64,000 nt of DNA, from the NCBI GenBank assembly GCA_963422445.2, contig CAXXOV010000001.1, positions 363,686-427,685 of the forward strand, written 5' to 3'. Positions within the stretch are counted from its first letter, which is position 1, and every line of letters begins with the position of its first letter. The translations under genes were made by a program, and so were the position numbers. The notes beneath the pieces were generated by a model. It was given only the letters and a program-made list of their open reading frames with translations, was not told where the DNA came from and searched no databases. This DNA comes from G963422445 sp963422445. GTDB taxonomy: Bacteria > Pseudomonadota > Alphaproteobacteria > Thalassobaculales > Thalassobaculaceae. Shown here in pieces: positions 50,999-60,053 of this stretch.

Positions 50999-52009
50999 TC
51001 AGGACCAGCCCGTCACCGTCGCGGTGATCGGGGCCTCGCTGACGATCTCGACCTCGTGGAGCGAGAGCTTCGCGAACACCAGACTGGCGGCGGCCTCGGC
51101 CTGGGAATCGAACGGGCCGTGCACCGTCCCGGTGTCGATCTCGATGACCGTGAAGGTGGGCTCCCATACCGGAATGCCGCGGAAGTGCGCGGACCGGTCA
51201 TACGACCGCTTGGCGCACTCGGGGCAGCGGCATGCGCCGTACGCGGGTTGCCCGCAGTCCGTGCAGGCATTGCGGGCGCGGCGCTCGTCATATCGCCGGC
51301 GGGCCGCGTCGTTCCTCCCGGCGCTGTCGCGCCGCTCGCCCTCCACGGTCGCGCAGACCCCGCACCGGGACTGGCCGTCGAAGGCGGGCTCGCCGCACGT
51401 CACGCACAAGCCGCGCTCGCGAAGCCGGCGATACCGCCCGCGTTCGGCCGCGCGGCGTGCGTCACGGCACCGGCCGCAGACCGTTCCGCCGTCGACGGGA
51501 GGCCGGTGGCCGCACCGGGTGCACATGCCGGCATCGAGGCGGGCCTGCCGGCGCCTGGCGCTCGCAGCGCGGGCGGCCTTGCGCTTGGCGCCGGGGTTCC
51601 TGCCGCCATAGAGCTCGCCCCGGGCCTTCGCTTCGGAATACCGTGCGCGGTCGGCGGCGCGGCGCCTTTCGCCGCAACCGGCGCACAGGCGGCGGGCCGG
51701 CGCCGCGGGCTCCGTGCCGCATTCCGTGCAGAGCCCGCGCGCGATCCTGTCGGCGATCCGCCGCCGGTCACGCGCGCGCTCGCTGGCCGGGTTGCGGCGG
51801 CGCTTGACCCCCGCGGCCCGCCTCCGAGCGTCGCGGGCGCGCTCCGATGCCCGGCGCTTCTCGGCGCACACACTGCACAAGGCAAGCCCGTCCTCGGGTC
51901 GGCTCTCGCCGCATCGCGGACACAATCCGGCGGCCTTGCGTGCCGCGGTGCGCTTTCTGAACCGCGCACGGTCGGCGGCGCGGCCCTGTGCGGGGTCACG
52001 GTAGGCCAT
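50999..52009 (-). CDS. Five-fold zinc-ribbon repeat protein
   Basis: This 336-residue, strongly basic protein holds five CxxC...CxxC modules: CPRCGESRPEDGLALCSVC, CTECG...CAGC, CTRCG...CGRC, CVTCG...CGVC and CTDCG...CPEC. They are separated by Arg-rich linkers of about 30-50 residues that share RxRAxERxRYRRxR. The last 60 residues form a different, non-Cys domain (IPVWEPTFTVIEIDTGT ... VEIVSEAPITATV). I do not recognise the family. The build suggests binding of nucleic acid, perhaps RNA or oriT. It sits alone between small unknowns, 87 bases after the next gene upstream. Confidence 0.65.
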   Translation of the reverse strand: MAYRDPAQGRAADRARFRKRTAARKAAGLCPRCGESRPEDGLALCSVCAEKRRASERARDARRRAAGVKRRRNPASERARDRRRIADRIARGLCTECGTEPAAPARRLCAGCGERRRAADRARYSEAKARGELYGGRNPGAKRKAARAASARRRQARLDAGMCTRCGHRPPVDGGTVCGRCRDARRAAERGRYRRLRERGLCVTCGEPAFDGQSRCGVCATVEGERRDSAGRNDAARRRYDERRARNACTDCGQPAYGACRCPECAKRSYDRSAHFRGIPVWEPTFTVIEIDTGTVHGPFDSQAEAAASLVFAKLSLHEVEIVSEAPITATVTGWS

Positions 52010-52096
52010 GGTCGGCTCCAGGTCGTGAGAGGGGGATGGGACGCGGCGCACGCCCGTCCGGCGGCGGGACGGCGGGATGTCCGCACAAGCGCGCTG

Positions 52097-52423
52097 TCAG
52101 CCCTTCTGGCGGCGGTCGGCGAATATCCCCAGGCTGCGCCAGCCCCAGAGCTGCACCCCGCAGTTACGCAGCCTGACCCCCGTCGCGATGATGATCTCGT
52201 CGCGGGCGGGCCGCATACTCTCAACGGCCTTCAGCGGCAGGATCGTGCCGCGCGCCCTGCGCCGCCCCTTCGGCTTCGTCCCGCCGGGCTGGACGGGGAC
52301 GATCTCGCCGTTGGCGAGCGAGCGGAATCGCTCCACGATGTAGCGGTCGTCTTCGAGACCGCCGCCGACGAAGTGGGTGAGAAACGTGCGCGCGTCGCCG
52401 CGCGGTGCGAATGCCGTGTGCAT
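52097..52423 (-). CDS. Hypothetical basic protein (108 residues)
   Basis: It has an excellent ribosome-binding site (aaggag, 9 bases before ATG). The text includes TFLTHFVGGGLEDDRYIVERFRSLANGEIV, a basic Gly/Lys/Arg segment, and a C-terminal half (IIIATGVRLRNCGVQLWGW). No family is recognised. It is the first gene of the minus-strand maintenance cluster. Confidence 0.6.
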   Translation of the reverse strand: MHTAFAPRGDARTFLTHFVGGGLEDDRYIVERFRSLANGEIVPVQPGGTKPKGRRRARGTILPLKAVESMRPARDEIIIATGVRLRNCGVQLWGWRSLGIFADRRQKG

Positions 52424-52724
52424 GGCGCCGTGCTCCTTCGACCGGTGGATGGGAACGGCGGCGGCGCCCCTCCCTCCGGAACGCCAACCGCCGCTCCGCT
52501 TCCGGCCGAACCTCTCCTCCCGGCGGCGCGAGGCGTTCCTCGGCGCGCCCGAACGGCGGTCGTATTGACGCCTATACGGATACGCTGAGGGGGCGCATGA
52601 TCGCGGCCGGCACTCTCGTCAGACCGGCGACGGCGCGATACAAGGACCGGGGAAACAGCGCGGCTGGAATGACAAAGACCACACTTGGTGTTATAGAATA
52701 CGGGCGGTCAGCGGCGGGCCTGGA
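52424..52724. other. Divergent intergenic region before higB
   Basis: This is 300 bases without a supported gene between the minus-strand hypothetical and the plus-strand HigB remnant. A TTATAGAAT stretch at 52690-52698, with TG before it, is a reasonable -10 for the toxin-antitoxin operon. Nothing else stands out. Confidence 0.35.
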
Positions 52725-53112
52725 TTGCGGACATTCAAGACCAAGGCGTTTTCCCGGTTCGCCGGTCGCGAGGGAATCGACGATGCCGCGTTGTGCGAGG
52801 CCGGGATCGCGTATGTCGTGGCTCGGTCGATGCCGATCTGGGCGGCGGCGTGATCAAGCAGCGCATCGCCCGCAGGGGCGGTGGCCGGTCCGGCGGGTTC
52901 CGCATGATCGTGCTGTTTCGCCGGGGGAGTTGGCGTTCTTCGTCTACGGGTTTGCCAAGAGCGGGCGGGAGAACCTGCGCCGGGACGAGCTGGAGATGTT
53001 CCGCCGGCTGGCCGACGAGTATCTGGCGCTCGACCGGGCGCGCCTCGCGGCGGCGCAGGCAGTCGGGGCGATAGTCGAGGTGAAATGCGATGACCAGGCA
53101 GTACAAGAGTGA
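52725..53112 (+). pseudogene. HigB/RelE-type toxin gene broken by two frameshifts
   Basis: Read in pieces, the gene encodes a RelE/HigB-like toxin. From TTG 52725 comes RTFKTKAFSRFAGREGIDDAALCEAG, then in the next frame VDADLGGGVIKQRIARRGGG and GGFRMIVLFRRG, then in a third ELAFFVYGFAKSGRENLRRDE, finishing at 53112. Each join can be mended by adding a single G (near 52827, and in the run of five G near 52925). The final part overlaps the HigA start. As it stands the toxin cannot be made whole, while the antitoxin is intact. Confidence 0.75.
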
Positions 53113-53407
53113 AGCGCTGGCGGCCGCGCACGAGGCGGCGCTCGGACTCGCCGAGGCCGATCTGATGTCGAAGCGGACCATGCGGGCGTTCGACGAGATG
53201 TGCCTGACGCCGGTCGAGGAGATGGCGCCCGAGGACATCCGCGCGCTTCGGCTGCGCGAGAACGCGAGCCAAGCCGTGTTCGCCCGTCACCTCAACGTAA
53301 CGACCGGGCTGGTGAGCCAGTGGGAGCGCGGCGAGAAGCGTCCGCGGGGTGCATCGCTGAAGCTGCTGACGCTGGTGGCGAAGAACGGCTTGGGCGCGGT
53401 CGCGTGA
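53090..53407 (+). CDS. higA: HigA-type antitoxin with XRE helix-turn-helix
   Basis: This 105-residue protein ends in a helix-turn-helix (EDIRALRLRENASQAVFARHLNVTTGLVSQWERGEKRP) of the HigA/MqsA type. The start overlaps the toxin's end by 23 bases, the usual order toxin-antitoxin. With the toxin broken it may persist as an orphan autoregulator and could protect the cell against related toxins. The next gene begins 67 bases later. Confidence 0.85.
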   Translation: MTRQYKSEALAAAHEAALGLAEADLMSKRTMRAFDEMCLTPVEEMAPEDIRALRLRENASQAVFARHLNVTTGLVSQWERGEKRPRGASLKLLTLVAKNGLGAVA

Positions 53408-53474
53408 TCGCGCGCGTTTTCACTCCCTCGGGCCGCAAGGCCGGAGCGGGCGAGTCGAGCGCGGTGTCCCCGCA

Positions 53475-56400
53475 ATGACGGCAGCTCAAATGAACCTCGA
53501 CCTCGCGGGGAGGCCGAGCGCGCGCGTCATCCTCGAGCGCATCCGCGAGGAGAGCCGCGACGAGGCCGAGAAGGGGCGCTGGTTCGAACAGTTGTTCATG
53601 CGGGTCGCGCTTCAGGAACCGGAATTCGAGCTCGACGGGATCTGGCGCTGGCCCGACTGGCCCGAGCGCGAGGCGTTGACCGGGCTCGACGGACGCGACA
53701 TCGGGATCGATCTGGTGGCGCGCCGAACCTCGGGCGAGTGGGTCGCCATCCAGTGCAAATGCCATGACGGCCGGCATGTGCTCGGCAAGGGCGGCATCGA
53801 CAAGTTTCTGGGCGGCTCCCAACAGGCGGTCTTCCGCCTGCGATGGATCGTGGCGACATGCAGGTGGGGGCCGAACGCGGAGCGCGCGATCCGGAACGCC
53901 AATCCCGAGATCAAGCAGATCGACTTCAGGCAGCACCTTAACGTTCAGGTCGAGGAACAGGATGCGAAGCGCCCGGTGCAGGAGCCATGGCCGCTTCAGG
54001 CCGACGCGATCGAGGACGCCATCACCGGGTTTGCCAACCACGACCGGGGCCGCCTCGTCATGGCGTGCGGCACCGGCAAGACGTTCACGTCTCTTCGTAT
54101 CGCCGAGCAGATCGTCGGTGACGGGCAGCGCATTCTCTTCGCCGCACCGACCATCGCGTTGGTTTCGCAGGCGCGACGCGAATGGCTACGGCAGACGACG
54201 CGCCGTCTGGAATGCATCGTCGTGTGTTCCGACCCGACGGCCGGGGGACGCAACGAGAACGAGGACATCCGGGTCTCCGAGCTTGAGTGCCCGGTGACGA
54301 CCGACCCGGTTGAAATCGCACAATCGCTCGGCGGCAACGGCGACGCGGGGACCCGTGTCGTATTCTGCACCTACCATTCCCTGGGGCGGGTGACCGAAGC
54401 CCAGGCGCTGCATGGCGCACCAGCGTTCGATCTGGCCATCGCCGACGAGGCGCATCGCACGACCGGAGCGGTACTGGAGGGCCGCAGGCCGAGTGGCGGC
54501 CGAAAGGTCGATTTTCAGGAATTCCACGACGACGCGCGGCTGCGTGCCCGCAAGCGCCTCTACATGACGGCCACGCCGCGGCTCTACACCGAGCGGTCCA
54601 GGAGCAAGCTCGCCGAACAGGGGGTCGCCGTCGTCGACATGGGCGACTACGAGGTCTACGGGCCGGAGCTTCACCGGCTTCCGTTCGCCAAGGCGGTGGA
54701 CCACCAGATGCTCTCCGACTACCGGGTGATCGTTCTCGGGGTCAGCGAGGGAAGCGTGACGCCGGGCTTGCGGCGGCGGCTGGAAGGGCTCGACCGATCG
54801 CCGACGCGCAAGCAGTCCCCGACCACCAACGACATGACGCGCGTGCTCGGCGTTTCCCTGGCGGTGAACGGGGTGACGGAGGGGAAGTCGCTGGAGCAGC
54901 CCGGCCAGCTACCTCGCACCATGGCGTTCGCGAACAGCATCCTGCGCTCGAAGTGGTACGCGGAAGCGCTCATGGAGAGCGAGGTCCTGAGGGCCACCAC
55001 GCGGCAGATGCAGGCGGGCCGGGCGATGAAGGTCGTTGCCCGGCACCTCGATGCGTCTGCGAGCGCGCTTCAACGCAACCAGGAACTGCGGGCGCTTGCC
55101 CATGCCGTCGCCGACGGGGAATGCCGGGTGGTCTGCAACGTCAAGCTTTTCACCGAGGGCGTGGATGTTCCGTCGCTCGACGCCGTTGCCTTCCTCGATC
55201 CCCGGGACAGCCAGGTCGATGTCGTCCAGGCGGTCGGGCGCGTCATGAGAAAGGCGCTGGGCAAGCGCTTCGGCTACATCATCATTCCTGTCGTAGTCGA
55301 ACCGGGCCAGGATGTCGCGGCGGCGCTTGAGCGCGGCACGGAAGGCTACAGGACCGTCGGGCGGGTGCTGCGGGCGCTCCAGGCCCATGACGGGCGCCTC
55401 GCGGAGTCTCCTGCCAACTTCATCAAGGTCTATGAACAGGCCACGGCGAACGCTCCGGGAGATTCGGGCGGCGGCACGGCCCACGAAACCGGGGGCGAGC
55501 ATATCCAGCGCGAACTCGACCTGAAGGAAGCCGAGCAGGGGATTTACGCGCATGTCGCGGCAGCGTCGGGACTTGGCAAGCCCGGCCAGCTTGTCGCCGA
55601 TGAAATCGCTGACGCGGTCCGGCGCGCCAGCACGGTGCTCCAGGACGAAGAAATGGAAGGTCCGCTGGCGGCAGCTCTCGACCTCGCGCCGGAAGACGAT
55701 GGCGGCGCGAAGGGGATATGCACGGTCGCCGCGCTCATGCTCTGCAACGCCTGTCTCCTCCAGCGCCGCCTGCGCGACGAGCCGGAAATGCGGACCATCG
55801 TGCGGCTCGACAAGGTTGCGGGGGCGAGACACCCCCAGGAGGTTCTCGAAGTCGCGTGGGAGTCGATCCTCGAAAAGGACTACGCGCCCGTGTTCCGTCC
55901 CGCGCTCGCGGTGCTCGGAGCGTTGCCTGAAGGCCAGGCGATCGACGACGCCATCCGCATGGTGGCGGAGTGCGCCAACCGCGTCGCCGATTCCCTGAGC
56001 GATCTCGGCTACGACCACGCGGGGCCGCTCTACCACCGCATCCTCGGCTCGGCGAAGAGCGACGGGGCGTTCTATACGAACAACCTGTCGGCGGTGATGC
56101 TGGCGCGGCTTGCGTTCGGGGTCGATTTCACTGACTGGTCGGACTCGGAATCGGTCGCGAGACTCCGGATCATCGACCCCGCGTGCGGGACCGGGACGCT
56201 GCTCATGGCGGCGCTCCAGACCATCAAGGCGCGGGTTGGCGATGCGAGGGAGATGAACAACGGGGATCGAAAGGCCCTGCACAAGCGGCTCGTGGAGGAT
56301 GTGCTCTGCGGCCTCGATATCAACCAGCACGGTGTTCAGCTCGCGGCATGCAACATGACCTTGGGCGCCCCGACCGTCGACTACGCGCGCATGAACCTCG

Positions 56401-57905
56401 CCACCATGCCTCATGGTCCGCGGGGCGACGACTCGCCGAAGGCGGGATCGCTGGAAATCCTCACCGCAGCCGGCGACGCGCTGGATTTGCACTCGATGAC
56501 GTCGGCACGACGGTCGCTCGAATCCCTCGACGCGGCGCAGGTCAGCGAGAGCGAACGGATCCGGTTTCCCTTGCACGATCTCGACGCGGTGATCATGAAC
56601 GCGCCGTTTACCGACAACCGGAAGCGAAGCCGGAAATTCGGCGCCGTGGCCATCAAGGCCATGCAGCGGCACGAACTCGACATCCGGGACCGGCTCCTGG
56701 CGCGCGATCCGGCAGCGGGGCGGGTCATCACGACCAACAGCGTCCGAACGTTCTTCACGCCGCTCGCAGACCAGCTTCTGCGAACCGACCGGGGCGTGCT
56801 GGCCAAGGTGATTCCGGCCACCGCCTGCACCGGGGCATCGGGTGTCGATGAACGCCGCTTTCTCGCAGAGCGCTTCCACGTCGAACGGATCGTGACGACG
56901 CACGATCCGAGACGGATCAACTTTTCGGAGAACACCAGCATTCACGAATGCTTGCTGGTCTGCCGACGCCGCCCGCAAGGCGACCGCCCGCCGACGGAGT
57001 TCGTGTCGCTCCGCGTCATGCCGGATAGCGCCGAAGAAGCGATAGAGGCGGCGGATGCCCTCCTTTCCGGCAACCCCGGCCGCTGGGGCAATGTTCACCA
57101 CTGGCCCGCAGACCGCGTGTGCGACGGGAACTGGACTCCGGTTCAGTGGTTCGACGGTGCGCTCGCGCAAGCGGCATGGGAAGTGGAGAGCAATGCGCTG
57201 TTGGAACCCGCTGGGCTCCATCATGCGATTGGTCCAGACGGCCGAAGCGTACAAGACGCCTACGAGATCGGCGAGCCGGATGGTTCTGGAGCGATACCCG
57301 GATTTCATTCAGTGAGCGGCGACTTGCGACGTACCATGTTGGGCGAGCCCGATGTTTGGTATGTCCCGAGACGTCGCCCAAGGCGAAACATGGACCGCTG
57401 GATCGAGCTGAGCCGAACGCAGCGAAGCCATCTCCTGGTTCCCATGCGCCTCGATACGGTGAGCGGGAGATTGACGGGCGTATGGACGGCGCAACCCTCG
57501 TTCGGATGGTGGGTGCCCATCGCGGTACCCGACGAAGACAGACAGAAGGCGCTTGCCGTCTGGTGGAACTCGACGCCCGTGCGGCTGATGCTGCTCAATC
57601 GCCGGGCGCAGAAGTTGACTTACCCGACATGGCAGCTCGCGCACCTTCGGGAAATCCGGATTCCGAGGCCGGACAGCCCCGCTTGGGCATCCCTGCGGAC
57701 CGCCTTCGATCAGGTCTGCGACAGGGAACTGCTCCCAATGAGGCAGGCCGAGGAATGTGGTGCCCGGAGAGTAATCGACGAAGCGGCGGCATTGGCGCTC
57801 GGTATCGCTCTCGATACCATCGCGGACTGGAGAAGGCGCTTGGCCATGGAGCCGACAATCACCAATACGCGCGCCACGGTACCCGGGAGCGAAGAGGCAT
57901 CCTGA
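53475..57905 (+). CDS. Single-chain restriction-modification enzyme, type ISP-like (nuclease-helicase-methyltransferase)
   Basis: This 1476-residue protein contains, in order, an Mrr-type PD-(D/E)xK nuclease (GIDLVARR near 77, VAIQCKCHD near 92), an SF2 helicase (Walker A MACGTGKTF near 196, DEAH in AIADEAHRTTG near 322, VGRVMRKALGKR near 587), an N6-adenine methyltransferase (motif I DPACGTGTLLMAA near 900; motif IV MNAPFTDN near 1041) and a C-terminal target-recognition region (MRLDTVSGRLTGVWTAQPSF). This is the order of LlaGI/LlaBIII-type ISP enzymes, which translocate on DNA and cut between head-on sites. Motif IV reads NAPF rather than the usual NPPF/Y. The next gene, a MORC-like ATPase, starts 46 bases downstream. 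Confidence 0.82.
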   Translation: MTAAQMNLDLAGRPSARVILERIREESRDEAEKGRWFEQLFMRVALQEPEFELDGIWRWPDWPEREALTGLDGRDIGIDLVARRTSGEWVAIQCKCHDGRHVLGKGGIDKFLGGSQQAVFRLRWIVATCRWGPNAERAIRNANPEIKQIDFRQHLNVQVEEQDAKRPVQEPWPLQADAIEDAITGFANHDRGRLVMACGTGKTFTSLRIAEQIVGDGQRILFAAPTIALVSQARREWLRQTTRRLECIVVCSDPTAGGRNENEDIRVSELECPVTTDPVEIAQSLGGNGDAGTRVVFCTYHSLGRVTEAQALHGAPAFDLAIADEAHRTTGAVLEGRRPSGGRKVDFQEFHDDARLRARKRLYMTATPRLYTERSRSKLAEQGVAVVDMGDYEVYGPELHRLPFAKAVDHQMLSDYRVIVLGVSEGSVTPGLRRRLEGLDRSPTRKQSPTTNDMTRVLGVSLAVNGVTEGKSLEQPGQLPRTMAFANSILRSKWYAEALMESEVLRATTRQMQAGRAMKVVARHLDASASALQRNQELRALAHAVADGECRVVCNVKLFTEGVDVPSLDAVAFLDPRDSQVDVVQAVGRVMRKALGKRFGYIIIPVVVEPGQDVAAALERGTEGYRTVGRVLRALQAHDGRLAESPANFIKVYEQATANAPGDSGGGTAHETGGEHIQRELDLKEAEQGIYAHVAAASGLGKPGQLVADEIADAVRRASTVLQDEEMEGPLAAALDLAPEDDGGAKGICTVAALMLCNACLLQRRLRDEPEMRTIVRLDKVAGARHPQEVLEVAWESILEKDYAPVFRPALAVLGALPEGQAIDDAIRMVAECANRVADSLSDLGYDHAGPLYHRILGSAKSDGAFYTNNLSAVMLARLAFGVDFTDWSDSESVARLRIIDPACGTGTLLMAALQTIKARVGDAREMNNGDRKALHKRLVEDVLCGLDINQHGVQLAACNMTLGAPTVDYARMNLATMPHGPRGDDSPKAGSLEILTAAGDALDLHSMTSARRSLESLDAAQVSESERIRFPLHDLDAVIMNAPFTDNRKRSRKFGAVAIKAMQRHELDIRDRLLARDPAAGRVITTNSVRTFFTPLADQLLRTDRGVLAKVIPATACTGASGVDERRFLAERFHVERIVTTHDPRRINFSENTSIHECLLVCRRRPQGDRPPTEFVSLRVMPDSAEEAIEAADALLSGNPGRWGNVHHWPADRVCDGNWTPVQWFDGALAQAAWEVESNALLEPAGLHHAIGPDGRSVQDAYEIGEPDGSGAIPGFHSVSGDLRRTMLGEPDVWYVPRRRPRRNMDRWIELSRTQRSHLLVPMRLDTVSGRLTGVWTAQPSFGWWVPIAVPDEDRQKALAVWWNSTPVRLMLLNRRAQKLTYPTWQLAHLREIRIPRPDSPAWASLRTAFDQVCDRELLPMRQAEECGARRVIDEAAALALGIALDTIADWRRRLAMEPTITNTRATVPGSEEAS

Positions 57906-57951
57906 GCATGGCCCTGAACGCGAAGCACACGGATTTCCAAGGGGCTTGAGC

Positions 57952-60048
57952 ATGTCTGTCGAATACTCGATGAGAATTTCCCGGCTTACCGTCGACAAGT
58001 TGGGGGTCAAGCTCTACGACAAGGTGTCCGCCGTCATCGCCGAACTCATCGCGAACGCCTACGATGCCGATGCCACACATGTGACGGTTCGAGCGCCGAT
58101 GGGGCAGTTTCTGGCGACTCGGGCCGGAGGCACCGTGGCGGACAAGGGCTTCAGCATCGAAGTCGACGACGACGGCATCGGCATGACGCCTCAGCAGGTA
58201 CAGGACTTCTTTCTCGTCGTCGGTTCCGAGCGGCGGAACGACACCAGCCGAGGCGACCGTTCGCCCCGCTACAGACGTAAGGTCATGGGCCGCAAGGGCG
58301 TCGGAAAGCTGGCGCCCTTCGGTATCTGCAAGACCATCGAGGTGATCAGTGCCGGCGGAGATTTCATCGACGGCGGGGGTGCGACCCCGGGCGCCACGGG
58401 TTACCTCACGTCCCACATCGTCCTCTACTACGATGGCATCACGGCGCTCGATGATGAGCCCGACGAACGCTACAAGCCGGTCGTGGGCGACCGCGATGAG
58501 TCTTACTCCCCGAAGTCGGGGACTCGAATCATCCTGAAGGACTTCAGCCACCGGAGGGTCCCCGAGCTCAATGTCCTCGGCCGCCAGCTCGCCCAACGCT
58601 TTGGTATCCCGTCGACGGACTGGAATGTCCAGCTTCTGGACAACACGAAATCCACTCCGTCACCGGTGACGGTCGGCACCTTCGACATTCAGACGATGCC
58701 GAACACGAAGCTCACGTTTGGGCAGAATGGAACTGTACTCAACCCCGACGGTGCTCCTGCGATGGACCAGTCGGCCGGATTCGAACATGAGGGCATATTT
58801 CGCCCCATCACAGGCTGGATGGCGTACTCGAAGGCTCCCTACAAGGACGAGCTCATGGCTGGGGTGAGAATCTACTGCCGCGGCAAGATCGCCGCCCAGA
58901 CGTCCATCTTCAACCAGCGGGCCGGCTTTACCGGCGAGCACAACATCCGCTCCTATCTCGTCGGCGAGCTCCACGCCGACTGGCTCGACGAAGAAGAAGA
59001 CCTCATCCAAACCGATCGACGGGACATCCTCTGGTCGGACGAACTCGCTGCCGCCTTCCAAGCTTGGGGCCAGAGAATCGTCAAGAAGATCGGCACCCTG
59101 TCGCGGGAGCCCATGCGGAGAGCGACTTTGGATCTGTTCCTCGAGACGGGCGATGTCGACGCTCGCATCCAGAACGCCTATCCGACCGAAGAGCAACAAG
59201 ACATTCGCAAAAGCGCGAAAGAGGTCGCCGAATCCTTCGGTCGCACGATCAGCCGAGGGGATGTCGAAGATGCCAGCGTCGTGAACGAACTGGTCGATCT
59301 GAGCATCACCCTCGCGCCCCACATCACGCTCAACGCCAAGATGAAGGAAGCGGTCGCCAGCGCCGACACGCCGCTCTCTGTCCTAGCTTCGTTCCTGCGT
59401 ACGGCGCGATTGGCCGAACTGTCCTCGTTCGGCAGAATCGCGGAAGACCGCCTCAAGGTCATCGACCGCCTCGAAATTCTGAAGGACGCCGACGACACCG
59501 ACGAGAACGATCTTCAGCGGCTGATCACTGACGCTCCCTGGTTGATCAACCCTGAATGGGCGCCGGTGACCGAAAACCAAACCTTCGCGAGTTTGCGCCG
59601 GGAGTTCGAGAAGTACTACAACGACAAGACCGGCCAGTCCATTTCGTTGTCCGATTTCCAGAAGACGGGCAAACGGCCGGACTTCGTCTTGTCCAATCAG
59701 GAAGGCACGGTGCAGATCATCGAGATCAAGAAGCCGGGCCATAGACTGTCGAACCCGGAAATGGACAGGATCGTCACCTACTACGAGAACATGGAGGCGT
59801 TCCTTGACGACCCTGGGCATACCGCGTTTCGCATGCACTTCGCCGACTTCCATGTCACCGTGGTCTGCGACAGGCTCGGTTTGAGCGGTTCTCCGCGCGC
59901 CGCCTTTGATGGTTATCGTGACAAAGGCAGACTGACGCGCATGGACTGGGCGGCGTTTCTCCTGAAATCGGAACAAGTGCACCAAGATTTTCTCAGCGAG
60001 GCCCAGCGTCAGCGTGCCGCCGGACCAGCGGTTCCCGACGGCCATTGA
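57952..60048 (+). CDS. MORC-like GHKL ATPase with C-terminal PD-ExK nuclease-like domain
   Basis: This 698-residue protein has a GHKL ATPase start: AVIAELIANAYDADAT near residue 30 (N box), EVDDDGIGMT near 71 and MGRKGVGKLAPFG near 115. The middle is helical. Near 575-600 KRPDFVLSN, then TVQIIEIKKPG, gives a PD-ExK nuclease signature like those of restriction enzymes. Prokaryotic MORC/MutL-type ATPases of this kind are known next to DNA methyltransferase genes and are thought to be restriction subunits. ATG 57952 has aagggg upstream. The next gene, a cytosine methyltransferase, starts within a few bases. Confidence 0.82.
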   Translation: MSVEYSMRISRLTVDKLGVKLYDKVSAVIAELIANAYDADATHVTVRAPMGQFLATRAGGTVADKGFSIEVDDDGIGMTPQQVQDFFLVVGSERRNDTSRGDRSPRYRRKVMGRKGVGKLAPFGICKTIEVISAGGDFIDGGGATPGATGYLTSHIVLYYDGITALDDEPDERYKPVVGDRDESYSPKSGTRIILKDFSHRRVPELNVLGRQLAQRFGIPSTDWNVQLLDNTKSTPSPVTVGTFDIQTMPNTKLTFGQNGTVLNPDGAPAMDQSAGFEHEGIFRPITGWMAYSKAPYKDELMAGVRIYCRGKIAAQTSIFNQRAGFTGEHNIRSYLVGELHADWLDEEEDLIQTDRRDILWSDELAAAFQAWGQRIVKKIGTLSREPMRRATLDLFLETGDVDARIQNAYPTEEQQDIRKSAKEVAESFGRTISRGDVEDASVVNELVDLSITLAPHITLNAKMKEAVASADTPLSVLASFLRTARLAELSSFGRIAEDRLKVIDRLEILKDADDTDENDLQRLITDAPWLINPEWAPVTENQTFASLRREFEKYYNDKTGQSISLSDFQKTGKRPDFVLSNQEGTVQIIEIKKPGHRLSNPEMDRIVTYYENMEAFLDDPGHTAFRMHFADFHVTVVCDRLGLSGSPRAAFDGYRDKGRLTRMDWAAFLLKSEQVHQDFLSEAQRQRAAGPAVPDGH

Positions 60049-60053
60049 CGAAC

